Source: an uncultured Eubacteriales bacterium (lineage in GTDB: Bacteria; Bacillota; Clostridia; UMGS1810). Taken from it: DNA of 8,362 nt. The notes under the pieces were generated by a model. That model had not been told where the DNA came from. It worked only from the letters and a program-made list of their open reading frames with translations, and ran no database searches. Of the stretch, positions 1 to 5,560 are shown one piece after another. Numbering within the stretch: position 1 is the stretch's first letter; every line of letters starts with the position of its first letter. Where the stretch lies: positions 1 to 8,362 of the forward strand of contig USKN01000075.1 in NCBI GenBank assembly GCA_900555295.1. The letters are read 5' to 3'. Both the position numbers and the translations under genes were made by a program.

Positions 1-168
1 CTTATTGAGAATGCTTACAAAAATGTTCAGCCTAATATAAACAGTGCGCGCGACAATTCAAAAACATATGCACAAAATGCCGATGACGCATTAAAAAAAG
101 CCGTAAAATCACAGAATATGGGCGAACCCATACTTAAATCGGCAAGAAAAAATATGTTGAAAGGTTGA
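1..168 (+). CDS. C-terminal fragment of an unidentified phage late protein
   Basis: The frame is open from the window edge to a TGA at 166-168, giving the last 55 residues of a protein whose start lies to the left. The tail is rich in Ala, Asn, Lys and Ser (residues such as NAYKNVQPNINSARDNSKTY), looks helical and hydrophilic, and has no membrane segment or cysteine. The frame uses the same AT-rich codons as the next genes and stops 6 bases before the next start, so it is almost certainly the preceding gene of the same late operon. Its place directly upstream of a Prp-like protease and a baseplate-like protein suggests a tail or baseplate component. I do not recognise a family from this fragment, so the role is inferred from neighbours only. 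Confidence 0.7.
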   Translation, partial: LIENAYKNVQPNINSARDNSKTYAQNADDALKKAVKSQNMGEPILKSARKNMLKG

Positions 169-174
169 TTTATT

Positions 175-501
175 ATGACTAAAATTATGTTTGGCAAAGA
201 TAAGCTGGGTGTTGTTTTTGCAATAAGCGGACACAGCAGCGCAAAACATATAAATAACAATGATTTGTGCTGTTGTGCCGCGTCTATGATGTGTGCAGTG
301 CTTGAAAATTATTTAAGAAAAATTAAGCCGAGAAATTTAAAAATATCAAAATCCGAGGCGTCGTTTATTGCACACTTTGAACGAATAGGAATGAAAAGCG
401 TAAAGGCGTGCGAAGTTGCCGAGGCAATTTACGGGGGTTTTGAACTTCTTAAAGAAATATATCCGAGTAACATATCGGTATCGAGGGGGGATTTTGTATG
501 A
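175..501 (+). CDS. Prp-family (YsxB-like) cysteine protease, phage-associated
   Basis: A 108-residue protein with the layout of the ribosomal-processing cysteine protease Prp family. An N-terminal beta-strand leads into Gly19-His20, then Asp30-Leu-Cys-Cys33 followed by Ala-Ala-Ser. This matches the family pattern GH...D-x-x-C-A-x-x-S, which contributes the catalytic His and Cys. A long helix follows, and the C-terminus (FELLKEIYPSNISV) resembles the family's closing helix and strand. Chromosomal Prp trims the N-terminal extension of ribosomal protein L27 in Bacillota. Staphylococcal Prp also trims phage capsid and scaffold proteins. The gene sits between a late-gene fragment and a tail protein, not next to rplU/rpmA, so a phage substrate is more likely. 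GAAAGG lies 10 bases before the start, and the TGA overlaps the next ATG. Three consecutive cysteines (32-34) are unusual, and His20 to Cys33 is one residue longer than I recall for the S. aureus enzyme. The family call is good; the substrate is unknown. Confidence 0.72.
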   Translation: MTKIMFGKDKLGVVFAISGHSSAKHINNNDLCCCAASMMCAVLENYLRKIKPRNLKISKSEASFIAHFERIGMKSVKACEVAEAIYGGFELLKEIYPSNISVSRGDFV

Positions 502-1337
502 GTATGATAACGCTTGACGTGTCAGCTTGCGGAAGTGAAAAAATATCAATAAACCAATACACCGAAAATTTTGATAAAGTAAAATTTATAATCGATGAGA
601 ATGTTGACGGACTTACTTTGGCGTTAATTACGGGAATAGGCACACGACTTAATATTATAAAAGATGATGATACTTGTATTGAACGCGGTAAGGACGAAGA
701 CAGTCAAAAAACATATTTAATATGGTCGCCCGATAATACGGTAACAAATACATCGGGCAGTTTAAGATACCAGATTGTGGCATATAAATTAAATGATGAC
801 GGCGAATATTCGGCAGTATGGTATTCCGACGAGGGCAGAATAGTTGTGGGTGAGAGTATGAGTATGAGCGAGCTTATTAAAGCCCGCATAAAAAACGAGC
901 CTTCATTGCTGCTTAAAATGTATTTTAAAGTTGAGGCATTGCTTAAAAAACTTGAAAACTCTCACGATACATATGAGTTTGACGGTATGATAAAAATTAA
1001 TTCAAAACCCGAGTATTCATATTTGCCGACACCGTGCGAGAAATACAGAGGAAGAATTACAGTTTTGTATTCAAAAGGACAAGATAAAATTTATATATGT
1101 TTGGGAAGCGGAGTTGATGATGACGGAAACGTTAAGTATAAATGGGTAAATATTGCACAGGGCAATTCGTCGTCGGGAGATGCCCCGAACGATCCAATTG
1201 ATCCAATTGATCCAATTGACCCGATAGACCCAATTGACCCGATAGCCCCCGTAGACCCGTCAGGGGACGATACGACTGTTGTTACCAATGCGGCAATAGC
1301 CGATATAGGTGTTGCGGATTTATGCAAAGCAGAGTAG
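498..1337 (+). CDS. Baseplate/tail-fibre-like protein with (DPI)6 linker
   Basis: A 279-residue protein. Residues 1-120 are beta-rich and resemble the N-terminal domain of phage baseplate upper proteins (BppU/DUF2479 type): strands, a segment with TYLIW around 72-76, then SLRYQIVAYKL and AVWYSDEGRIVV. Residues 122-153 form a helical linker. Residues 160-220 make a second small beta domain with the pattern Y-R-G-R-I-T-V-L ... I-Y-I-C ... Y-K-W, often seen in clostridial tail-fibre-like proteins. Residues 232-249 are six Asp-Pro-Ile repeats, then APVDPSG and a short C-terminus. ATG 498 overlaps the preceding stop (ATGA), and GAGGGGGG lies 7 bases upstream. The protein probably forms part of the host-contacting tip of a tail; the stiff Pro-rich linker would space the C-terminal segment. 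The assignment rests on fold pattern and context, not on a catalytic motif. Confidence 0.6.
   Translation: MSMITLDVSACGSEKISINQYTENFDKVKFIIDENVDGLTLALITGIGTRLNIIKDDDTCIERGKDEDSQKTYLIWSPDNTVTNTSGSLRYQIVAYKLNDDGEYSAVWYSDEGRIVVGESMSMSELIKARIKNEPSLLLKMYFKVEALLKKLENSHDTYEFDGMIKINSKPEYSYLPTPCEKYRGRITVLYSKGQDKIYICLGSGVDDDGNVKYKWVNIAQGNSSSGDAPNDPIDPIDPIDPIDPIDPIAPVDPSGDDTTVVTNAAIADIGVADLCKAE
1191..1244 (+). repeat. Six in-frame 9-bp tandem units encoding Asp-Pro-Ile
   Basis: Units start at 1191, 1200, 1209, 1218, 1227 and 1236. The first three are identical (GATCCAATT). The fourth and sixth read GACCCGATA and the fifth GACCCAATT. Two decayed units (GCCCCCGTA, GACCCGTCA) follow to 1262. The unit is a whole number of codons, so gain or loss changes linker length without shifting frame. 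Confidence 0.93.
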
Positions 1338-1352
1338 CAAAGGAGTTTGGTT

Positions 1353-1937
1353 ATGATAAACGTATACAGTGTAAAATCAAGTTCAAAAAGAAATTTATCG
1401 GCAAATTTTACCGTGGGCGAGTTTAAATGCCGTGACGGAAGTGACAGAGTTTTGATTGATACGGAGCTTGTAGGAATACTGCAAATGATACGAAACAAAT
1501 TTAATAAAAGCGTTAATATTAATTCGGCATACAGAACTCCGTCGTACAATGCTAAAATAGGCGGTGTTTCCAACAGTCAACATATATGCGGAACAGCGGC
1601 CGATATATGTATTTACGGTATTGAACCGCTTAAAATTGCAGAATATGCCGAATATATTATGAAAGGTTTTGGCGGTATAGGATTATATAAAACTTTTGTT
1701 CACATAGATGTGAGAAAAAAACGGGCAAGATGGAAAAACTACGGCAAGGAAATTGCAGTAAAAGAATTTGGAGGATATATGGAAAGAAAAAACCTTATAA
1801 CGGCAAACGATATTATATGGGAGCTTTCACAGCGCATAAAGATTACTGATGTTAATGCGGCGGTGCGGGCGCTTGAAAAAGCAGAATGTGAAAATTCAAG
1901 CTTGTATTGGATTTTACGCAAAATTGCCAACAGTTAA
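1353..1937 (+). CDS. M15-family peptidoglycan peptidase (phage endolysin)
   Basis: A 194-residue protein matching the Peptidase_M15_3 type of D,D-/L,D-carboxypeptidase-like endolysin. The N-terminal part has FTVGEFKCRDGS (19-30), the family's 'EF.C.DG' segment. INSAYRTPSYNAKIGG (56-71) corresponds to 'SGYRTP.YN..VGG'. The zinc site is visible as His77 (SQHICG), Asp84 (GTAADI) and His117 (FVHIDVR). The last ~55 residues form a small helical tail (ANDIIWELSQRIKITDV ... SSLYWILRKIANS) like one I recall at the ends of clostridial phage lysins, possibly for wall binding or dimerisation. There is no signal peptide, as expected for a holin-dependent lysin. AAAGGAG at 1339-1345 is 7 bases before ATG 1353; an in-frame TTG at 1347 is too close to that site to be the start. 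Its role would be peptide cross-bridge or stem cleavage at lysis. Stop and next gene are 15 bases apart. Confidence 0.86.
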   Translation: MINVYSVKSSSKRNLSANFTVGEFKCRDGSDRVLIDTELVGILQMIRNKFNKSVNINSAYRTPSYNAKIGGVSNSQHICGTAADICIYGIEPLKIAEYAEYIMKGFGGIGLYKTFVHIDVRKKRARWKNYGKEIAVKEFGGYMERKNLITANDIIWELSQRIKITDVNAAVRALEKAECENSSLYWILRKIANS

Positions 1938-1952
1938 GAAAGGAACGATAAA

Positions 1953-2186
1953 ATGATTTGTGATATGAACAATACGTGCCGGGAAAAATTTCACGATATA
2001 GAGATACGTCTTGAAAGCGGAGATAAAATGTTTACAAAGCATACAACCGAAATAGCTGTTTTGCAGACGAATGTAGATAATTTAATAAAGAGTCTTTCAA
2101 GTCTTACACGTGCATTGTGGGCGGTATGTGCCGCCACATTTACAACTCTTCTCGGATTTTTTATATGGTACATTCAGCATATTTAA
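1953..2186 (+). CDS. XhlA-like membrane protein of the lysis cassette
   Basis: A 77-residue protein with a hydrophilic, heptad-like N-terminal half and one C-terminal membrane helix. Residues 28-52 (TKHTTEIAVLQTNVDNLIKS onward) form a likely coiled coil. Residues 54-74 (ALWAVCAATFTTLLGFFIWY core) span the membrane, and only about three residues follow. This is the build of the haemolysin XhlA family (PBSX XhlA, BhlA-like), which works with a holin and an endolysin in host lysis. It lies directly between an M15 lysin and a holin-like gene, which supports the call. AAAGGAA lies about 9 bases before ATG 1953. XhlA-type proteins are short and weakly conserved, so family membership is judged on architecture and position. 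Confidence 0.72.
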   Translation: MICDMNNTCREKFHDIEIRLESGDKMFTKHTTEIAVLQTNVDNLIKSLSSLTRALWAVCAATFTTLLGFFIWYIQHI

Positions 2187-2203
2187 AGGAGGTGGCATAC
2201 ATA

Positions 2204-2431
2204 ATGATAAAAAAACTTACAAGCCGAAAATTTATAGTGGCTGTTGTTTCAATTGTTTCGGGAATATTGGGTATGTTTAATTTCAGCGACAGCGTTATAT
2301 CGTGCGCGGGCAGTATTTTAATGATTTTACTGCCGTCTGTAGCATATGTTATAACCGAAGGTTCGATTGACAGAGCAAATGTTGTAAACGTACTTAAAGA
2401 AGTAGCGGATAAGCTCGAAAAATACAATTAA
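2204..2431 (+). CDS. Phage holin-like two-helix membrane protein
   Basis: A 75-residue protein starting MIKKLTSRKF, a beginning common among small Bacillota holins. It has two hydrophobic segments (about 9-25 and 31-51) joined by a short turn with Asn-Phe-Ser-Asp, then an amphipathic charged tail (VLKEVADKLEKYN). This fits small class II-type holins that form lesions so the lysin can reach the wall. The start is ATG 2204 because AAAGGAGGTGG at 2185-2194 precedes it by about 10 bases; the same frame is open further upstream, but that would overlap the XhlA-like gene by about 70 bases without a ribosome site. It is the last gene before the terminator, so lysis genes end the late operon. The order lysin - XhlA - holin is the reverse of PBSX xhlA-xhlB-xlyA. 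Confidence 0.75.
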   Translation: MIKKLTSRKFIVAVVSIVSGILGMFNFSDSVISCAGSILMILLPSVAYVITEGSIDRANVVNVLKEVADKLEKYN

Positions 2432-2441
2432 AGTTTAGTTA

Positions 2442-2500
2442 AAAAAGACTGCGGCAAAACAAAACCGTTTTGCCACAGCCTTTTTAATTTTTTTTAATAA
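2442..2500. terminator. Bidirectional intrinsic terminator between phage module and host genes
   Basis: The stem GGCAAAAC (2453-2460) pairs with GTTTTGCC (2467-2474) around loop AAAACC. It is extended by CTG/CAG across a C-A mismatch and then by A-tract/T-tract pairing (2442-2447 with 2480-2485). The + strand run TTTTTAATTTTTTTT follows. On the - strand, an A-tract at 2441-2446 becomes the U-tract. The stop of the convergent YdcZ-like gene (2484-2486) lies inside the structure, so it ends both transcripts. Confidence 0.9.
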
Positions 2501-2912
2501 GCCAAACGCCTATAAGCATAAGTACAAGTCCCGCTGCTTTTGTTACGGTAAATTCCGAGCGCGGTGTATCCATAATGCCAAATGCGTCAATTGCCGCCGC
2601 TACGGCAAGCTGAGAAACCAATATTGCAGATATTGCAACGGCGGGACTTAACGCTTTAATGGACAGCATAACCGTTACGGTTATTAAAATTCCCGCAAGC
2701 CCGCCAAACCAATAAAGAGGTTTTGCCTCCGTAAGTGCTTTAATACTGCCGTTTCCCCATATAAGCATAACAATAAGAGATAATATAAATGCGGTAAGCT
2801 GTACAAACATATTTGCTTCAAAAAGTCCTGTTTTTTCGCTTAAACGTGAATTCATAACTCCCTGTATACTCATTGCGGCACCTGCAACCGCGGCATAAAT
2901 AAATCCTAACAT
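2484..2912 (-). CDS. DMT-superfamily membrane protein, DUF606/YdcZ type
   Basis: A 142-residue very hydrophobic protein with about five membrane helices (near 2-20, 35-52, 67-87, 90-110 and 123-140). The first helix carries the DUF606 (YdcZ) pattern G...SIQGVMNSRLSEKTG with Gln17 and Asn21. The last part has the family-like TPRSEFTVTKAAGLVLMLIGVWLI. Length is normal for this half-size family, which is thought to work as dimers or paired subunits. Substrates are generally unknown; drug/metabolite export is the superfamily theme. It lies 61 bases downstream of the ABC exporter on the same strand with no terminator visible between them, so it is probably the second gene of that unit. Its ribosome site is weak (GGTGA 5 bases before ATG). 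Its stop codon lies inside the shared terminator. Confidence 0.85.
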   Translation of the reverse strand: MLGFIYAAVAGAAMSIQGVMNSRLSEKTGLFEANMFVQLTAFILSLIVMLIWGNGSIKALTEAKPLYWFGGLAGILITVTVMLSIKALSPAVAISAILVSQLAVAAAIDAFGIMDTPRSEFTVTKAAGLVLMLIGVWLIKKN

Positions 2913-2973
2913 ATAATCACCGTTAGTATTATGCGTATACAGGCAAGATATATACGGTTTTTAAGCAATTAAT

Positions 2974-4773
2974 TTACTCTCTGTCGGATAATGTTTTGAG
3001 TTCGTAAAATTTACCGTGTTTTTTCATTAATTCATCATATGTTCCCTGCTCAATACATTCGCCGTTTTCCATAACAACTATTTTGTTTGCGTCGCGTATT
3101 GTTGACAAACGATGCGCAACAATAAATGTTGTTCTGTTTTTCATAAGGCTCGACATTGCCTGCTGAACGTGATATTCGGATATATTGTCGAGCGCTGATG
3201 TTGCTTCGTCCAATATTATTATTTTGGGGTCACGCATCATTGCACGTGCAATGGATATTCTTTGTTTTTGCCCGCCCGACAGATTGCCCCCGTGTTCTTC
3301 GACATATGTATTAATGCCGTCGGGCAGTTTATCGGTAAATTCCCGTATGTTTGCAAGGTCGAGCACTTGTTCAAACCTTTGTTTTGAGTAATTTGCCAAA
3401 CCGTACAAAATGTTTTCTTTAATTGTACCGCTAAATAATATGCAGTTTTGCGGTACAACCGCCAAAAAGTGGCGGTAATCTTGCAGGTTAAGCATTTCAA
3501 TGGGTTTTCCGTCAATATCTATTTCACCGCTTGTGGCATTTAAAAAGCCTATAATTAAATTCATAACCGTAGATTTACCCGAACCCGATGAACCCACAAA
3601 TGCAACACAGTCGCCCGGTTCAACATTTAAATTAAGATGTTTAATAACATCTTTATCCGCTCCGGGATATTTATATGATACGTCTTTAAAGTTTATTGTA
3701 CCGTGAACGTAACGAAGTTTTATTTTACCGTCGTTGTTCTCTATATTATCGGATATCATTATTTCCGATACGGATTTTATGGATTCGGCACCCTTTGCAA
3801 ATTCGGGATAAATATTAAGCAACGCCTGAATATTAGCCGTAATGGTGTTAAAATACGATTGAAACAGCACCACATTACCAACCGACATTTTGCCTTTATA
3901 TGCCAAAAATCCCGTAAACAAAAGGCAAAGCGTGCTCATAAACGTTCCGGCAACCCACACAAGCGAGCCAAATTGCGCTTGCGAACGGTCAAGAATTATT
4001 CCGGCGTCTTTCATATGTTTAAGGCTTGCTTCCATTTTATTTATTTCCGTGTTTTCAAGACCGTGCGCTTTTGTTACGGGTATCATTTCAAGCATTGTGG
4101 TAATTTGCCCCGATACGCTTTCGGTTTCTTTTCGGAAAATGCGGTTGTTTTTTTGTATTTTCTTTTTAAATATTCGTATTACACCAACATTAACGGGTAT
4201 TATAACCGCGAAAAATACTGCCACAACAATACTTTTACTCAATGTTACCGCAACGGTTACAATTATTGTCATTATGCATGGTATAAGGCTTAATATAATT
4301 TGTCTTAACAATCCTTCAATTGCTTCTATATCGCGTATAAACTTGGATTGAAGTTCCCCGGATTTAAGCTCTTGATGATATGTAATTGAAAGTTGCTGTA
4401 ATTTTTTTATAAGTGAATTTCGCAAACCCGCACCTATGTTTCGCAGCGCACGGCTTGTATAATTAACATAAAGCGGATGAGTATATAAATTTTGCGCCAC
4501 AAGCACAATTAAAACCAATCCGTTTAAAAACAGCAGGTTAAGCGGATTTTTATCGGGGTATGATACAATATTTATTACATTTGCCGTTACAATGGGTATA
4601 AGCCACGCTCCGCAGTTTTTTACAATAAAAAGGAGAGTGGAACATACAAACTCTTTAATGTTTGATTTCATTAAGCTTTTTAAAAGTCTTGATACAATTT
4701 TGTCATAATTTTTTTCACTTTCAAAAAACGAACCGTAATCGGGCAGTTTATTATCGTGTTTGGTTGAAAGCAT
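2974..4773 (-). CDS. ABC exporter, fused transmembrane and ATPase domains
   Basis: A 599-residue half-transporter of the MsbA/LmrA/BmrA-like exporter fold. A six-helix membrane domain fills about 40-325. It includes the cytoplasmic coupling region with LQQLSITYHQELKSGELQSK (125-144), the typical 'F.....TGEL.SR...D' segment. The ATPase domain (about 355-599) has all motifs: Walker A GSSGSGKST (394-402), Q-loop Gln442, signature LSGGQ (498-502), Walker B IIILDE with catalytic Glu523, D-loop SALD (526-529) and H-loop His554 in VAHRLST. All catalytic residues are intact, so it should hydrolyse ATP. It probably works as a homodimer, since no partner half-transporter is adjacent; a heterodimer with a distant partner is possible. 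Substrate (drug, peptide or lipid) cannot be read. GGGGG lies 8 bases before ATG, and a consensus promoter sits just upstream. Confidence 0.93.
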   Translation of the reverse strand: MLSTKHDNKLPDYGSFFESEKNYDKIVSRLLKSLMKSNIKEFVCSTLLFIVKNCGAWLIPIVTANVINIVSYPDKNPLNLLFLNGLVLIVLVAQNLYTHPLYVNYTSRALRNIGAGLRNSLIKKLQQLSITYHQELKSGELQSKFIRDIEAIEGLLRQIILSLIPCIMTIIVTVAVTLSKSIVVAVFFAVIIPVNVGVIRIFKKKIQKNNRIFRKETESVSGQITTMLEMIPVTKAHGLENTEINKMEASLKHMKDAGIILDRSQAQFGSLVWVAGTFMSTLCLLFTGFLAYKGKMSVGNVVLFQSYFNTITANIQALLNIYPEFAKGAESIKSVSEIMISDNIENNDGKIKLRYVHGTINFKDVSYKYPGADKDVIKHLNLNVEPGDCVAFVGSSGSGKSTVMNLIIGFLNATSGEIDIDGKPIEMLNLQDYRHFLAVVPQNCILFSGTIKENILYGLANYSKQRFEQVLDLANIREFTDKLPDGINTYVEEHGGNLSGGQKQRISIARAMMRDPKIIILDEATSALDNISEYHVQQAMSSLMKNRTTFIVAHRLSTIRDANKIVVMENGECIEQGTYDELMKKHGKFYELKTLSDRE

Positions 4774-4805
4774 TTTAAAATCCCCCTACTGTTAAAATTT
4801 TACAC

Positions 4806-4834
4806 ATTATACCTCATAAAAATAAGAATGTCAA
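4806..4834 (-). promoter_or_regulatory. Consensus sigma-A promoter for the ABC/YdcZ unit
   Basis: On the - strand, -35 TTGACA (4834-4829) and -10 TATAAT (4811-4806) match consensus at all 12 positions with a 17-base spacer. A/T-rich sequence lies just upstream of the -35. The expected start near 4799 leaves a leader of about 26 bases containing AGTAGGGGG. Such a strong core promoter would give high expression unless repressed. Confidence 0.9.
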
Positions 4835-4915
4835 TAAAAAATATTACCATTTTTGTGTTATTTTATTGTGTATTTTTTTATAAATTTAAAAACGGACTCT
4901 GATAAAATGTTACAT

Positions 4916-4943
4916 AAAGTGTTTTGGGATTTTAAAACACTTT
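4916..4943. repeat. 10-bp inverted repeat in the divergent intergenic region
   Basis: AAAGTGTTTT (4916-4925) and AAAACACTTT (4934-4943) are perfect arms around an 8-base spacer, followed on the + strand by two more T's. It could be an operator between the two divergent promoters, or a weak terminator for reads from the left. No gene ends just before it on the + strand, so I favour a regulatory site; this is inference. Confidence 0.5.
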
Positions 4944-4949
4944 TTAATC

Positions 4950-4959
4950 GTAAATTTAC
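4950..4959. promoter_or_regulatory. Short palindrome, candidate regulator binding site
   Basis: GTAAATTTAC is a perfect 10-bp palindrome centred about 50 bases upstream of the regulator gene's -35. The flanking bases do not extend it. Lrp-type proteins often bind AT-rich palindromes upstream of their own gene, so autoregulation is possible. In such AT-rich DNA a palindrome of this size could be chance. Confidence 0.3.
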
Positions 4960-5003
4960 AATTAAAAGGTAAATACAAATAAAAAATAAAAGGAAAATAA
5001 CTA

Positions 5004-5032
5004 TTGAATTTATTTGTTTTTTTTGGTATAAT
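5004..5032 (+). promoter_or_regulatory. Sigma-A promoter for the Lrp-aminotransferase operon
   Basis: The -35 TTGAAT (5004-5009) and the perfect -10 TATAAT (5027-5032) are separated by 17 bases that include a run of eight T's. Transcription would begin near 5039, about 24 bases before ATG 5063, with TTTGGAGG as ribosome site in that leader. The next three genes have no comparable promoter, which supports a single operon. Confidence 0.82.
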
Positions 5033-5062
5033 ATGAATAATAATTGTTTGGAGGTTTGAAAT

Positions 5063-5560
5063 ATGGATAAAAACGATAAAAAAATGAAATTGCTTGAACT
5101 CTTGGAAAAAGATTGTATGACTCCGTTGGAACAGCTCGCCGTTATGTGCGATATGACTTATGAAGAGGCCGCCTCCGCTATAGACGAACTTAAAGATAAA
5201 AAAATACTTTTGTGCAGCAAAAGCGTTATTAATTGGGAACATACCGACAAATCATTTGCTACCGCTATGATTGAACTTAAAGTTACACCGCAGCGCGGCG
5301 AGGGATTTGATAAAATTGCCGAAAGAATATACAAATACCCCGAGGTACAATCGCTTTACCTTGTTGCGGGCGCATATGACTTAATGGTTGTTATAGAGGG
5401 TAAAACTATGAAAGAAGTTGCGCTTTTTGTTGCTAACCGTCTTGCGCCTATGGAGTCGGTTGTGAGTACGGGAACTCACTTTATTTTAAAAAAATACAAA
5501 GAGGAAGGAATAATCTTTGACGATGACGAATCGGATACAAGACCGGTAATCAGCTTATGA
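5063..5560 (+). CDS. Lrp/AsnC-family transcriptional regulator
   Basis: A 165-residue protein with the two-domain Lrp layout. Residues 5-50 form a winged helix-turn-helix (KLLELLEKDCMTPLEQLAVM, then YEEAASAIDELKDKKIL). Residues 66-145 form the RAM/ligand-binding domain, with ATAMIELKV, the effector-turn-like VAGAYDLMVVIEG (101-113), and VVSTGTHFILKKYKE. The final acidic tail (DDDESD) is short. Members bind DNA as dimers to octamers and sense amino acids. The stop overlaps the aminotransferase start (ATGA), so the two are translationally coupled. The B. subtilis AlaR (YugG)-AlaT (YugH) pair has this same arrangement, suggesting control of the partner transaminase by its amino acid product or substrate. 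GGAGG is 8 bases before the start. The family call is firm; the effector is inferred. Confidence 0.88.
   Translation: MDKNDKKMKLLELLEKDCMTPLEQLAVMCDMTYEEAASAIDELKDKKILLCSKSVINWEHTDKSFATAMIELKVTPQRGEGFDKIAERIYKYPEVQSLYLVAGAYDLMVVIEGKTMKEVALFVANRLAPMESVVSTGTHFILKKYKEEGIIFDDDESDTRPVISL

Noticed and set aside
1191..1262. Possible CRISPR array or direct-repeat site
   Set aside because: The units are 9 bp with no spacers, lie in frame inside a coding sequence, and encode a regular DPI peptide.
1347..1352. TTG start for the M15 peptidase
   Set aside because: It would leave about one base between AGGAG and the start codon; ATG 1353 has proper 7-base spacing.
1091..1573. 160-codon open frame on the - strand
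   Set aside because: It is antisense to the tail protein and lysin, and its Gly-Ser-Ile repeat is only the reverse reading of the DPI repeat.
2117..2203. Longer version of the holin-like protein starting inside the XhlA-like gene
   Set aside because: No ribosome site there, a large overlap with a real gene, and a strong GGAGGT positioned for ATG 2204.
3703..4293. 196-codon open frame on the + strand
   Set aside because: It lies wholly opposite the ABC exporter gene; its translation is rich in Tyr, Phe, His and Asn with no motif, and the exporter has every expected motif on the other strand.
4916..4945. Intrinsic terminator on the + strand
   Set aside because: No + strand gene ends upstream, the T-run after the stem is only two bases beyond the arm, and the stem has only two G-C pairs; left as an inverted repeat.
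4910..5242. 110-codon open frame on the - strand over the regulator start
   Set aside because: It is antisense to the Lrp-type gene and its promoter, has low-complexity Phe/Ile/Lys composition, and has no ribosome site.
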